A stretch of DNA of 64,000 bases from Rhabdornis inornatus (GCA_013397075.1 VWZS01011036.1:395859-459858), one strand, 5' to 3'; shown: positions 1-14,800, counted from the first letter of the stretch. Made by a program: numbers and translations. The notes: generated by a model not told the origin, from the letters alone.

Positions 1-3000
1 GGTCATGTATACCATTGGTAATATATAAAGTTTTACATCTTCCCAAAGGCCCTGGAGAGCATGCATAATTCACAAGGAAGATATATTCAATAAAATCTTC
101 AAAGTCTTTTGCAAACAACACACAGCAAATAAGACTTTACTAGCTCCTTTTGTGTAATGCTCTCCTTCCCCTTGAAAATACTCTTCTCTGTATAATTTTT
201 GATCCAATACTTCTGAGGTGTTGTTGTTGTTCTGCTACCTTCCCTAAAGAAATTACATATAAAGAATACCAGAGGATGCTTACTTGCAGCTACAATCTCA
301 GCAAGAAATATACGCAACGAATTCACTGCTGAGAGATTTGTGTGATTCTAATCAGAAAATGTCATAATAAAATGTTTACAATGGAAAATGAAAAATCTTA
401 GGCTTTTAAGAGCTGCAGGATGCGACATTTGACACTTGGCATAGCTAAATTTTTATTAATGTTTATGAATTATTCTACTGGAAAATGAATGATGGGCTAT
501 AATAGTTTTTGTGTATATGTCACTATTCCCAGACAGCCTATGATGGAACTATTCATGTATAACAGTTAATACAGAAGAGCTGGAGTTTTCCTGCCTTGGT
601 AGATGCTGGAGTTTTCAGAGGCAGACATTTGCTAATGCCCTTGGTATGCATCTGATTCCAGACATTGTCCAACTTCAGGGAGACAGAGCAGATGGAAGAC
701 AGAGTTTAGGAAGAAATACATCAGAGATCTAAAACAAAACAAAAATCAATCAACCAACCAACCAAACCTTCCACCACAAAAAAAACCCACAAAACAAAAA
801 ACAAACAAATAAACAAAACAAAAAAAAATTAAAAAGTTTAAGACATCTCCATACAGCTCATCGTTCATGCACTGCAACTTGTAAGCACAGAAACGATCCC
901 ATCAAACATCCCCACAGCAGTCAGGGCACCTTCAAACCACAGAGGGTGGGAAATCAAAAAGTTAAACAAAACAAAATGACAGAAGAAAAGTCAGTTCTGT
1001 GCTGCCACCTATTGCAGACCCTACCAGAGCAGCAGCAATGGGGCAGGATTAGTCATGGCCCACAAGGGAGAGAGGAAGAGAGCACAGCAGCACTCACATG
1101 TTGGAGTAGTTTCTGTTTCAGAGTGTGCTTTGGCTGAGTTGTGACTCACAAATTCCTCCAGAGCCACTGGCTGCCATGACCCTTACTAAACCTCTGTTTT
1201 GCTGGATCATTAAGCCATGGATAGCCTCCTGTTCCATAAGATAAATGGAACCTTTTTTATTCCCCTTTCTTTTCTCTAACTCCAGAGAGAGAAACAAACT
1301 ACAGCATACAGCTTAACTAAGGTTCCTCAGCAGAAACTTTTAAAAGAGGAAGTTAACAAATATAACAAATAAAACCACTTATTTATACAGCAAACTGTAT
1401 TTGCTGATAAAATTAATTGTTCCAGTATTCAGCTTCCCAACACAGAGATCAGAGTTCCCATTATGGATAACACTCTATTAAATAGAGTTGAATGGATCAC
1501 AATTTTACTTCCTGCTGGTCCTTTGGAAAGGCAAGTTGTTGCCAGAAAGTTTTTTATTTGATATGTGATAGCTCATCAGAACTTCTTTGGATTGCACCAA
1601 ATCCAAACGAACTTGTACTATTCCACCGCCATTATTTTCCTTCCATATTTGCAAAGTTAGAAGCTAACAGTGTTCACGGAGTGCTGCAAGAAGGGCTGTC
1701 TGAAGCTCACCCATTTTCTTTTCTTTGCCTTACTAAACATGGACACCTTGGGGATTAATTAGATAACAAAATCAAGAACAGTATCATACCTGGGAGACAA
1801 ATTCTGAGACACAGCTGCTTGCACCATGCTAAAAATTAACCTTTTAAAAACAGTAAGCCAGACAAAACATTTTCCTTTCCCAAACACTGGATTTGTCAGA
1901 CCTTCATCCTGTGTGTTCTTCCACTATTTATCATCCAGCAGCTTCAGTGATCAGTACTGGTTGCTTCTTCTTAATGTTTAAATGCTTCTGTAATGAAATG
2001 TAACTCAAAAGATACGTCTGAAAAATTTAGACCACGACATGGTTGGAATTTCAAAGGAAAGTGTGTGTGTTTATTTGACAAAATATTTATGCAAATAGGG
2101 TTCTCTAACTATACACACATGCTAACTCTCTGAATCAACAGCACTGGTACACCTTTGACATTAGTTAGTTTGATACCCTTTAATATGACAGTAATTAAAA
2201 TTAATCCATGCAGACTTTCCTTTAAATATAATCCATTAGCAAAGAGCATTTGTCAAATCAACCTCCAGCATACAATGCCTAAGGATATCCCTAAACATTA
2301 AAAGTCCTAATCTTGTAATTTATGGCTCAAAGCAGTTTACACATATTAGTCTGATAAACTGCAATGAATTAACAGATTTTATGTGGAATAATTCATGCAT
2401 ATTTAGTAACAATTTGATACAGTAACTACAGTGGACCCAATGAAATGGGAACGAACTGATGAAGACAAAAGGTGTTTTGAATACTCTCAATCTCAATGGT
2501 TTTCTTAGGATGTACCATTCCCATGCATAGTTTATGACATGTATCTAATTAGAAAACCTAACAGACTCTATAGCAGAATGGAAAAATTGCAGACATGGAG
2601 AATTGTAGTATTTACTATCCAAATATTATTCAGTCTGTTTTATATTCAATAAAACATAGCTCTACCTATTAGGCTCATTGCCATTTAAGATTATTAAAAA
2701 ATCATTGAGACCATAAACAAATTCCAATTCTCACATCAATTAAAATGTTAAAAATAAGAAATGCAGGTACAGATATAAGTAAGTCCAGGCTTACACACAA
2801 GATTATCAGGCCAATATTTATGTTAAATACCTTGACTCAGTGGTCAGTAACTACCAGCTTTGATTTATACCTTTGATATGCTAAAGGTTCCTACTGTGTA
2901 GGTCCAACGTAGTTCTCAAGGATGACTACATAAGCAGCACTGAAAATGAAAAAAATTCATAGCCTTTAATAGATAAAAGCCTAAAATATTGTAATGCAGA

Positions 3001-4869
3001 ATTATAAATATTTCACAAACAACTGCTAATTCCTGTCCTCAAGACAAAGGCAGCATACATAAATACATGACAGGAAAAATGAAGCAACAACAATCGCAAT
3101 CCAGAAATTAGCAGCCCTTAAATTTTCAAGGTGACTGAAGAGGCACAGCAGACAATCTGGTTAGCATTATGATGTTGGATCTTATTAAAAGGGTCTCTGT
3201 GTTTATACCCTTTGAATCCTCACAGCACCTTGTGGTTAACTAAAATACATACCTGCAGTGACTGACTAGGTAACTATGGAAAATGTCAGACACAGTTTTG
3301 CTATTAAGTACTTCAGGATCTGAGGTTTTGAATTGGGAAGTTGTGGCAACCAGCCAGCTCTCAGTAAATCTGAATTAGCAATGGCTTTTAAGCACTTATA
3401 GGTCAATCAAAGTTAAAACTGAATAGCACAAACCATAAAAGCCCAAAGGGATTTTCTGTAGCATCACTGAACCTACAGGTTCCTGGGCTTGGGTTCCTCC
3501 TGCACAATACAAAAAAATGAGAGGATTTGTTCACTAACATTCCTGTGACTGAAGTCACAATACTCAGTGATCATGTCCTCAACAATTAGATATATGGTTA
3601 ATATTGGACAGTAACATAAATAATATCACACATTCAACTCCTGCTTCTTCAATAAAAATGTTTTACACCGGTATATGAGACCTTCCTCTCAGTTTTACCA
3701 ATGGTAATTTGAAAATAAATTATATGAAGAAAGAATCAAGCCAAGTAGATTTCCACTTCCTCCCACTATGAGACTGTTTTATAAGTGAATTGATTACTGT
3801 AGTGTCCAGCACTTCTCGTTTCTAACTGGTTCTGACAGTTAAATACAGGAAGCAAGTTATATTAAACATGGCTACACAACAAGAAGCAGTCTCTTCAGGT
3901 TAATTGCTCCTGCAAGATGGAATCATCTATAACTTCTTCCAATTTATCAGCCTCATTAAAAGAGATCTGTGGTCACAAATCTGTAAAGTTTTTCCTCTCC
4001 TGATCAGGATTTTAAGCCCGATAAACATTCTGGTCTGTTGTATTTCTCATGCCCTTTATTTTGCAGGAATCACCCTGCCAAATGTATGAAACATTGGACA
4101 GTATGATGAAAGATACTTAAAAATAGGCCTTCACAGCACTGGGATTTTTGTCATGTACTGATTATATAATGATTAGATTTACCATGTTGCTTTTGGAAAT
4201 AACTCTAAAGTGCTATAAATGTTATATCATTTTTTAAATCACAAACAGTTAAGAAATGCAGGCTATTAGCTTCATTGCAATCCCTTAAACTGCTATGAAA
4301 TGAGCTCTAAATGTGCTATAAAGTGATTTCAACAATTTATAAGCCTCCCCTGATCAGCCTTGAGCAAGATATAAATGTTAGAGAAAACAATTGTTGCAGA
4401 AGAGATATTGACTTTGGAGATGGATGATTATCCTTTAGTAGTTTGCACTGAAAACTCAACAATAAAGGTTTGCTCCCTTGGTGTTCATTTCCAGATAATT
4501 TCTACACAGACTCCAGAATTTACAGTTCACCTTAGAGTTTCAGAAGAGAGAAGTATTCTACCTTTATTCTGCATGTCCCTTCCCCGAGCTCTGATACCAT
4601 CTTTGAGCCATCTTCTGAGCAGTACCCTTCTCCCTTATTCCCATAGGCACCATTTTCTTCCAACGTCCTTAAAATAAATTACTCTCACATTTGAACATCT
4701 TATAATATCCACAACAAAAGCAACTACACCTTTTGGAAGTACAATATCCCAAAATGTGATCAATACACCGAAGTTGTTGGTGTACTGCATTTCTGAAATA
4801 TCTCCTTACAGAGAGAATTAAAGTTCTGAGCACTGAAGTGTCCATATTGCAAGTAGCTCATGGAGAAAG
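1..4869. other. unique non-coding sequence, no gene recognised
   Basis: AT-rich sequence with stops in all frames at short intervals. The open frames at 1492-1758 and 4375-4677 (88 and 100 codons) match no family I know. An A/C-rich simple tract lies at about 735-835. The part around 2075-2420 is rich in homeodomain- and octamer-like words (atgcaaat, taattaaaatta) and is listed as a finding. I see no repeat family, tRNA or promoter. It could be intergenic or intronic; the sequence alone does not decide. Confidence 0.6.
735..835. repeat. A-rich low-complexity tract
   Basis: About 100 bases made almost entirely of A with interspersed C, including a short run of ccaa units near 750-770 followed by caaa/aaac words. 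It has no poly(A) signal in front and no identifiable retrocopy upstream, so it is called simple low-complexity sequence rather than a retroposon tail. Confidence 0.7.
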
Positions 4870-5010
4870 CACTCCCTAGAAGTGTCCAAGGCCAGGTTGG
4901 ATGGGGCTTGGAGAAATCTGGTCTAGGGGAAGGTGTCCCTATCCATGGCAGGGGGTGGAATTAGATGACTTTCAAAGTCCCTTCCAACCCAAGCCATTCT
5001 GTGATCTGAT
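4870..5010 (+). mobile_element. CR1 LINE, 3'-end fragment
   Basis: This is the diagnostic 3' untranslated end of a CR1 retrotransposon on the plus strand. Seen in order are the words gttggatggggcttggag, ctggtctaggggaaggtgtcc, atggcaggg and cccttccaaccca, then a remnant of the short terminal repeat (attctgtgatctgat). Only about 140 bp remain, as expected for the 5'-truncated copies that dominate bird genomes. No coding part is present. Small differences from the usual CR1 words indicate an old copy. Confidence 0.93.
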
Positions 5011-6691
5011 ATTCCATAACAATAGGAAAAGCACATAAACACCATCTACTTTTTCTTAGCAAGTGCACATATCATGACCAAGAGAAGCAAGAAGTTTTAT
5101 TCTTCATTTTTTGATGCCATTAGCTTTTATGCCTTGAAAACACATGAGAATGAAAAAGTATAATTTCCTAGACTTGAAACTCAATTTATAGAAACTCAAA
5201 GTCATTTTTTCTAGCACCATTTATGAAAGCTATTTATTAGAGCCCTGGCTGACTGCCCTGACCTGCTGCTCCCAGTTCAAACCTCTCATTTCTTTCACAG
5301 TGTAACAAGCCACTGATCAATACCTGGGATCTCCGAATAAAAGTTAACTTCTTCCACATCAGTAAGCAATCTTCCCCTCCCTCCCTGAAGCACAGCAGAC
5401 CCAATCAATTCTCAGTGTCTGCTTCATCTGTTTTCATTTTATGAAGTGCTTCAGAGGAGGAAGGAGGACTTCTGCATGACAAGCTGTCACACAGCTTTTG
5501 CACACTTACATTAGGAAGCCAGACCATAAATTATTTTCCTGGAACTACATCTTACATCCACTTGGAGCTAGGGCTGCATGGGAGATAAATCACACAAGAA
5601 TATAAACCACTCCAGTCTTAAACATGGAAAGTTGCAGAATTCAGCTGCAGTGTATTTTATATCTACCTATGCACAAATGCTGTATTACCCATGAGAGTAA
5701 AGGAGAGCTGTTTGTGTACAATGAAGTTCCTCTTCCAGACAAAATTAAATTACTTTTATTTAGAATTCTGAAGATTTTTTTTCAGGCATTATAAGTGATT
5801 TTATTTTGCTGGGTTTTGGTTTTCTGTTTTTACTTGTTTTTTTTGGTGTTTTGTTTTGTTTTGTTGTTGTTGCTGTTTTTTAATCTAAACATATCCTTCT
5901 TTGTACTTTGTACCTCAGGCAGGAGCAGGAGGAGTACAGTTGTGGTATGACAGAAATATTGACCCAAACTAGAAGTGCCAGAATCCTCAAGAGAAACATT
6001 TCTAAGATTTGAAGTCTAACTTTGCCATTTCAAAATGCCCTGAATAAGCTTTTGGACACTCACACAAACTAAATTAATCCCTGAACCTTTTGTGAAACAT
6101 TTGTCATAATTATGATGGGAATTTTTACAAGAATTTAAAGCAGTTCAGTTCTTAAATTCTATTCACCTCTTCATCAAAGATCACTTTGAAAATGCCACTG
6201 CATCTGTTAAGCTTTTTCTTTATGTTCCCTGCCTGCCCAGATTTGTATTCTCTGCATAGCTAATAGTGCTTGAAAGATCTGTTCACAAGATTCCCAAAGA
6301 GAGTTTGAGATGTTATGCTCTACAAAGTATAAAAAGAAGATTTTTGATTACTAACTTTTGCTTACATTTCTTTTTAAAAGTACATAAAATTAAATTATTC
6401 AAATTAAATTAATAACATGAGACCAATTGCTAGTATCTGCTAGGAACAAGAGTAAAGATAAAACATCCAGACTGAACGCATTTGAACTTCACTGGCAGGT
6501 CGCATAACTTCTGCTCTTAGGCAACTTCTTGCTTGTGAAATAAAGGTGTTGTAAGACTTCTGGAGGAGGGACAGATTCACAGTTTATATTCCAGTGCAAA
6601 AGAATAAACTTCAATATTAAGATAAATGATCAACAGATAAACACTAAATGTCATAATTCATTTCCAGTTTTAACTTTTTCAAGTTACACAC
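5011..6691. other. unique non-coding sequence
   Basis: No gene or recognised repeat. A T/G-rich low-complexity tract (gttttgttttgttttgttg) lies at about 5775-5882. The rest is AT-rich sequence with no open frame of note. Confidence 0.6.
5775..5882. repeat. T/G-rich low-complexity tract
   Basis: Runs of T interrupted by single G or GG, ending in gttttgttttgttttgttgttgttgc-type words. On the reverse strand it reads as an A-rich tract. No retroposon body is recognisable beside it. Confidence 0.7.
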
Positions 6692-7145
6692 TGTCTTGGG
6701 GTGACTGTATGATGCCTGTATCCCCAAATTGCCTGTTCTGTTGGTGTTGAATATCTGCAACTTTAAGACTGATTCCAGGAGTGAAGGGGGGGAAAGAAGA
6801 AGTGCAGAGCTTGTTATCAGAGACTGCACTGGCTCCCCTGCATTCCTGCTGACAGACTGTGTTGTCTGCGGTGGACAGCAAGAGAGAGCTCTTTTGCTCT
6901 TGGTTAGTTTTTCTGGCTAGCTGAGGCAGAGAAGCTCCCTGGATTGTTTTTTTTTCTTTTTCCTTTTTCCTGGAACTGTTTGAACCTGCTCTGGACTGAA
7001 AATCCAGAAGAGCAGTGGGAGCTCACACCTGTGGCCCACCAGGCCTGGCCTGGGCCACGGCATTCCCCAGCACTGGAGGGACTGAGAACAGATTGAGTGA
7101 GCCAGGCAGCCCACAGAAAGAACTCTTCTAAATCTGCCCCTTTGA
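6692..7145 (+). mobile_element. endogenous retrovirus LTR, 3'-truncated
   Basis: Begins sharply with tgtcttggggtgactg, a typical start of an LTR family I associate with passerine genomes. It runs through a GC-richer block with a T/C tract (about 6945-6970) and the phrase ccaggcctggcctgggcc near 7040. Homology fades around 7145, before any poly(A) signal or CA end. I see no matching target-site duplication, consistent with 3' truncation. The overlapping short open frames on both strands (6684-7149) are by-products of this GC-rich repeat. The family assignment is from memory of songbird repeats; the boundary at 7145 is approximate. Confidence 0.7.
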
Positions 7146-8284
7146 TCACTTCATTTGCTCGCTAACCATCCCTACAGTATTACCAGACTTCCCAGTGAAA
7201 GCTGCTACACTGTTACCATGAACAATGAAGAAACCTGAACTGAGGACTAAGAAATGAAAATTACAACCTAAAGAAGCTAATGCTTCCACAGGGTGTGCAA
7301 TGATTCTTGGAGACACAAGATGGACAGGTTTGTGATCATCTGTCAGAGCCCTCGCTTCAGACTTTTCTGTGACCTCACACAAATTGTGGAGTTTTCCTGA
7401 GCTTCAATTTCCTACCTGTGCAATAGGAATAACAACACAGTCAACAGTTGAAGAAGGGAAACATCTAAATGTTAGCTGAAAATCTCTATCAATCAATACA
7501 GGCAGGCAGAAATATTTTATAAGACTTAAATTGAACTAGAAATTTTTAATAGCTTAAACAAAAAAAGTTTTGAAAAAGTTCAATGTGATACAAAACAAAT
7601 CATTAAAAGTAAGTTTTCATTTATTGTGTCATTACTGCCTCAAGGAAACTATTTAGAAGCCTCCTTGTGGTATGTAACTGTGAAAATGAAAAGCAGGAGA
7701 TGGAGAAAAAGGCCCCATCCAAGAGTGGTCAAGGAAGGTGAAGATGATGACTTCTCTAATCAGATTTATTCCAGTAACACAGGGATTCAGTCAGGCCCAA
7801 CAGGGCATAAGGACAGTAATTAAATTACTCTCTTTGGCAATAAAAGACAAAACTGAGTCCTTCCACCCAATCTGAGCCTCTAATTACGTATGGAGGCTTT
7901 CCCAGTGCAGTTTGACATTCGGTGTCTTTGAAGTCAACCAGGAATTAAATACAACCTTGCACAGGACAAGCTTGCTTTCAAAATTTCTTTTCTTGGAGAG
8001 TCTTCTCTGCAGGCTTCCTGAGCTGACAGATTTTGAAAGACACAAAGATATCTTTACTTGTTCTTAAATAAACCAAATACCCAGAATTCAGGATTGATTA
8101 GGTTAGTCTTCACATTTTTCTGAATCTCTGGAAATTTGTTGAAATTGCTCTGAATATACACTTCAGAATTGATTTATTCCCTTAAATCCTATCCCTATAT
8201 TTGCTCTTGCATATTACAGCTGTCATGGAAATAGCCTCAGAATCCAGACAGATCTCCCAGATACATTAATTTTCACCTCACCTG
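7146..8284. other. unique non-coding sequence
   Basis: No gene, repeat family or regulatory site recognised. Short open frames at 7146-7382 (reverse) and 7626-7823 have no resemblance to known proteins. Confidence 0.6.
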
Positions 8285-8812
8285 TGTCATGGTTTAACCC
8301 CAGCCAGCAACTGTGCACAGCCACTCACTCACTGTCCCCTCCAGTGGGTCAGGAAAAAGAATCAGAAGAGCAAAAGTGGGAAAACTCATTAATTGATATC
8401 AAGGCAGTTCTACAGGTAAAGCAAAAGCTGCACACACAGGTCAAGCCAAACATCCATTCACCACTTCCCATGGGCAGGCAGGTGTTCAGCATCCCCAGGA
8501 CATCAGGGCTCCATCACACAGAACAGTGACTTGGGAAGACAAATGCCATCAAACAGAATGCCCCTCCCTTCCTCCTCCTCCCCCATAGTTTATATGGTGA
8601 AATTCCACACAGGCTGGAGCATCCCAAGCACCAGCTTTCCTGACTGCCCCAACTGCACCCCCTTCCCAGCTCCTTGTGCAGCCCCAGGCACAGAGGTGGG
8701 GTGGGGTGAGGAGCAGAAAAGGCCCTGACTCTGTGTAAACCTTGCTCAGCAACATCCCTGCCTTATCAACACTGTTTCTAGCACAAACCCAAAACACAGC
8801 CCCTACCAGATT
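8285..8812 (-). mobile_element. ERVL-like solo LTR, reverse strand, 5'-truncated
   Basis: On the plus strand it starts tgtcatggtttaaccccagc, the reverse complement of the end of a widespread avian ERVL-type LTR. The word gtttatatgg (8588-8597) supplies a reverse-strand TATA box (ccatataaac). Near the far end, ttatcaacactg and aaacccaaaacacagc match the usual early U3 part of that family. The copy stops at about ctaccaga (8812), short of the expected LTR start, and no target-site duplication is visible, so the U3 tip is missing. The 65-82 codon frames inside it on both strands are not genes. Confidence 0.8.
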
Positions 8813-11800
8813 TACAGATTATTCATCATGCATTATGGTGGTTTCTGCCCAGCCATTTCCATTCTTGTCATGCCTACGTTTTAGCCTTGTGTGTGTTTCT
8901 TATCAGAAGAGCTGCTGTTAGTGCATAAATTGAAGCTGGGCTGCCCATTACTGTAATAGCAATAGTATGCAAGACAAATGTGTCAATACAATTAATTTGC
9001 AAGTTATTCTCCATCTCTCAGGGCTAGAAAAAGCGAATTCAAATACAGCCTTGTTGCAAGTCACTGCTTGCCTAGGAGAAAAAATGAAAATACTTGAGAA
9101 CTATCCTCAAACTGCTTCTAAGGAAGGAGATAAATCCAAACAAAACAGAATATTTCTCTGTTACCCTTTGAACTGAAAGTAAACTTTCTTTCATGCTGCA
9201 GCAATACTTGGTAGATTAGACAGTCAAAACATGGTTTGATTATGTGCTAGTCAGAAACACCTGAAAATAATTTTATTCAAAACCTAAATGGGTCCACAAT
9301 TTACCTCATGTTTCAAGGACTCAACTCATTAGAACGATACCACTGAATTTCATTATAATTCACTACTGCTACAAAACTCTTCCAGGAGTACAGATTTAGA
9401 TTCATAGCTGGATTAGAAGTGGGAGAAGCTGTTCCACTCACCAAGATGAAATTCAGGAATTCAAAGGACAAGAGGTAAGAAAGAGCATATTGAAACAGAA
9501 AATGGAAGATTTGGACACCATTGCTTCTGGATCTATCCTTTTTATATTTTCAATTTCGTCCTTCATATGACTTACAGTATGAAAGTCGGGGTGTATGTGA
9601 ATCTCATACAAAACCTCTTCATGATAATTGATCCAAATAAGTAACATTACTAATTGAATTTCTGTGTTCTAATACAAAAAATACGTTAAATACCAAATTC
9701 CTTAGAAAGACCTGAGAGATGTTCTCACTTGTAGGTTCTGATCAGGAAATTTCATCTTGCTTCTAATCTGGAGTACTTAGCATGGTTTAATGGTTGTCAT
9801 TTGGAAAATCAGAAAATAAATCCATTCAAACATTTTAACAAGAAGCATACCAAAAGTTACCATGACTATCAACTACTTTTAGCAATCTAAAAGGCTTTTT
9901 AGAGATATAAAAATAAAATTAATAAAATCAGTAAATCATTAATAGAAAAATACGGAAAGGTAACAAAATGGATAAGCCTTGACTATATTTATGCTATTTA
10001 AAACTTTTCTTTAGTTCAGAAATTCCTGCCAACCTAGTTTCTAGATAAATTTCCTGTTACATTTAAGATAGTTATTGATAGTATACACATATGTACACCC
10101 ATATATCTGTGTATCTGTATGTGTACATTGTTTTTTTTATATAGACTTATTTTAAAAGCCCTACCTGAACAGGAAAAATAGTTGCTTACTTATCCTGTCT
10201 ACACTATTTCTGGGCCAAAACCACAACACACCACGAATTAGTTTGTTTTAAAAATAGCTTTTCATGTATCAATCTCCGTCTCTCTTCAGGGAAGCAGTCA
10301 CATATGGCAGGGAAGAGCCTGGTCCTGGGAGTTTAATTCATAAACTCTCATTGCTCCAGGCTCTAGATTAAATGAACAGTTTGACAAATGCTCATGAAGA
10401 TGTATCTAATAAGAATATGATTCAGCATTCCATTCTTGTGTGGGCAGAGGACTTCATCTTCTGGAGTTCTTCAGAAAGAGACAGAACATGGTAATGTATT
10501 TGCTCTTCAAAAACTGAAAACAGTCCCCATAAATAAGATCCAGCCTCAGAAGACAAATAGAATAGAAGGCAGGGAGGAATCATAAGCACAAGCATACAAA
10601 GATTAAATTAAAACTCAAGAGAGGGCTGAAACATTTGTCACTGACATATTTATTGGCAGATTAAAAATTCCTTTCTGCACTTCCTTGCACACTTTGTTTT
10701 TGTAAATAGTTTGCACTTTGTCAGATTCCTTGGATTTCTGCAGCCCTGCTCCCTTCCTCCTGCATCAAAATTTAACCCAGAGATGACTGGAGAGACAGCA
10801 ACTAAGCCCTGCTAGAGGCAGCAAAAGGTGACAGAGAGAGCACAGGAACATCAAGAGAACCATTACTTTGTGCACAGAGCTCCCATTATTGACTAAAAGC
10901 CTTACAGGAGCTCCCAGATCCATCTCCTGAAGAACCTGAAAGCGATCCAGGCATACCACAACCACCCTGGAGTGGCTTCTGATACAATTTTAGAGTAAAA
11001 TAACCTCTTCATATTATAGCTGCTGATGTGAGGATGGAGGAACCTTAATACAACTTGACAGAAAAAAAAAACCCAACACACTTTTTATTTGCTTCTATGT
11101 TTTTGAGACTGGAAATACTTTAAAAACATATATAAAAGTAATTCCAGTCCCAAATATAATGAAACCCAACAGAAGTCAGAGAAAGCAAGAAGAGAGCGGT
11201 TACAGGAAGTCACCAGGAAGAGAAAATGAAAAGACCTATTACAGTGGCTAAAATCAAAGTCTGACATGTATACATCACTACAGTGACAATTTAACCCAGC
11301 ACCTATGGCCATAACACTCCATGACAGATGCTCCAAGAAAGTTTCTCTCAAAATACTAATCCCCATGGGGATTACCCAGACAGGAACGGTGTGGTTGGAG
11401 ATTTTTTTGTTTGGAGGGGGAGGATATTAGAAAAGTGTGACAGTAACAAGCCTGCGTATCTTTTAGGACCTAATTAAAATGTATTTTAACAGCAAGTAAA
11501 AATTGTTTAAAACTGTTAACTACAAAATACCAGCTGATTTGCTATTAAATTTGAGTGCTGTGTACAGCTACTTATGCAGCTGAGGGCTGGAAAATTGTGA
11601 AGTTTTGAAAAGCAGAGGATGAGAGAACCTCTGTGTTAAAATACAAACTTTTCCTGACATAAATTATTGAATATCTTCTGATAGAGAAGTTGCAGAGAGT
11701 GGATTTTATTGCCTCCTTGATTATTTGATTTACTGAAAGAACTGATTTAAGGAATTTAGGGCTCACAGGAAGCATACACTGTATATGACCCCCACATGAG

Positions 11801-14800
11801 GAAAATGAAAGCTGCCCAGATACTCTGCAGTGCTGACTCTACAATTGCTAATCAGGAGGAAAAGAAAGAACGTTTTGCAAATACTGGCCATTAGACTGGG
11901 ACTCCACTTGTAACTAAGAGCTCTCATTCTCTTTCCATTTCCCCGTTCCCAAGGCAGACTCAGCTACCTTGAGAGAGAACAGGTTTCCAGCTGACACTGG
12001 AGGCTTTTGGCTCTGGCAAATTAACAAAACCATTTTGGCAACTTGAGGACAAATGCTGTCAGTTTGGTGGCACCATGGATCAGCACCACCTCCATATGTA
12101 TCTTCAGCAAACCAAATTGAGAGTTGTCCTCTTACAGCATATGGATCATTCCTTTCAGCCATACAATTTTAAAGCCCAATTTTACATGTCCAGTTGGCAT
12201 TTCTTGATTTTATTTGAAGAAAAAATTGCTTCCTGTGACAATAAAATTTTGATATTCTAAACAAAGTTTTATGTTACTTGCATCAAAGTTTTTTTTTCCT
12301 TTTGCCTTTGGAAAATCTGATTGAAATAACTTTTTAGGCTTTTGAGATAAACAGACATTAGGAATTGTAAAGAAAATCACATCCACCTAATATATTCAAG
12401 TATAGTGACTTTGAGGGCATCCGACTTTTATAGCCAGGCAGCTACCACTACCTCTCGCTGATACCAAGAATGTGTTTTATCATGCACCAAAGTCAGAAAC
12501 TTTAATAAACACTTGCTAGAGTTCAGAGAGGCAGCTGCACAAGTTGATGTTCCAATAGTTATTCAGCTGTGAAGATCTTTATTTGCTAGATTCTGCTCAG
12601 TCCTACAATCCAAGATTACAGAACAACAGCAGTTCAGAAGTATTGTCCCTGCTGTTATATTTGCTCTCATAAGAAAACTTCTCCATGAGACTCTCCTTAA
12701 TGAGAATTTCCTTTGGATTATTATTTTCGTGCTCTGATTTGTTATGATTATCAAGGCTATTTCAATTCCTTTTTTTTTTCCTAGTCATAAATCAATATTT
12801 ATTGAACAAGACTATTAGTATTAAAAGAAATAAATCACAAAGCCTGTTCCAAAACATAACCTACCATTTCTTTGCAAAACCTGAACTAATATTTCATATT
12901 GAACTGAGTTTCAATTTCTCAGCTGTAGTGCTCATTAAAATGAGGGAAGTGATTTCATGATCTTAGTAAATAAACTCATGGAAAAATAACATGAAGCAAC
13001 ACCCTAGCATTAAAACACAATTACTTCAGAGAAACGTCAATGAAAAATTTTCTGCATTTCATCTAAATAGCCTTATTATAGAATGTCAAAGAATTTTTGC
13101 ACTGTCCTGCAATACACTGAAGAAGCTGCTCATGAAGTTTGATATCTCCGAGCAGCTGAACAGTTCTGTTCAAAAGAGCTGAGTGATATCTTTTTCCACC
13201 AAGCCACTTTATTTCCATTTTACTAAATTATGTACTGGGAAGGAGTGAAAAAGATTATACTTAAGTGTCAGGGAAAGGTTAATTCAACACTATAGGACAT
13301 ATCTTAAGGATTTGCAGACTATTTATTCTAGAAAAGAAAACTGAATTTCTAGATTGTATGTTCACATCACAGGTAGTGAAGAATTGTGTTTTATATGGTA
13401 AGCAACAACAGATTTTCTAGATCTTGTCAGCCGTAATTAAGAAGAGGCAGCATTCAATATGTTTCTATTCACAATGTTAAGTTAAACAGGTTAAAATAAG
13501 GGTTAGTTCTGCATAGAAACCTGAGCCAACTCTTGCTGAACTGCTATCAATGCAATGTGTGACATGTTTACAGTGACATGACCTTTCACTGAGGAGCAAA
13601 TGAATACAACTAATTTTGTTCTAGAAAGAAGCCAGTCATGCCATCTCACAAATGAGACATTGAAAAAAAAATAACATTAAAAATAATAAATATAAGGGCT
13701 ATACAACCTCTCAAAAGTTTTAGTACTATCCCTTAGTATCATCTTAGATAATGAGACAAATTACTGAGAGATGCTGCTTTTCACCTCTCATTAATCTTTA
13801 TCTTCCAAACCAGATGGATTCCCAGACAATTTATAGCCATTTGTTGTCTTTTCCTTTCACCTCAAACTGCTCTCCCCATGTTCAGGTTTCCTTCCCTTCA
13901 CACACCCATAGAGGTCAGGTCATAACATTTTCCTCATCAGAAACCTTCTTCTAACTCTATTTGACACAAATACTAAAAATCACATTTTGAAGCAGTCATT
14001 TATCAAAATATAAATGAGCAGCAATAATTTGATTAGGCAGCATGCCCTTTTTTCTTCGATCAGATGCATTTTCATTATTATATCTGAAAAGATGCCAAAC
14101 ACAAGGTAAGCTAAAAGATAAAATAAATAGCTTTATCTAAACACACTATTTCTTATCTTGTAGTGTGAAGTATTAATTCTCAGGTTGAACATCTTTCATT
14201 TTGGCAAGCTTGAACATCTATCAAAACAGCCACTTGCTCTTTTCCAATATTTGGAAACTATTACTTTTCACACCATTTTTTCCTTCAATTCGGAAGTGTT
14301 AAATAGTGTCCATGACATTCAAGCACATTTTCTTTGAATCCAGCACAGAAAAGATTTTTGTTAATCACCCCAGAAAAAGAAGATACTTAAAGTGAGAAAC
14401 AGAAACTTGCTGCACTGCTCCTCTGGAGACTCTGACAGGGAAACCAAGAGTGAAAACTGTCTCGACCTCAAGGAAAAAGTTGAGCTGAGGACTGCCCTTG
14501 GGTGCTCAGCATCAAGGCCATCAATTAATCTGACATTAATATCTTGATACATTGTCCTTGTGACAACAATTACAAGGTTACACAGCCTCATGTCAAATAA
14601 GCATATCAATATAAATATTACAAAGAAATTGAGTATTTTGAATAAGATAATGATCACATCTCAGCTGCATAATGAAAGAAGAGACATTCAAGAGAACTTT
14701 CAAGCTCTGCAGAAAAAAAAAGCATTCATGAATCAAGCAGAATCCCCATAATTCTTAGGTATTTCTAAGTTCAGTCTAACTCCCATGTACTTAGGTTTAA

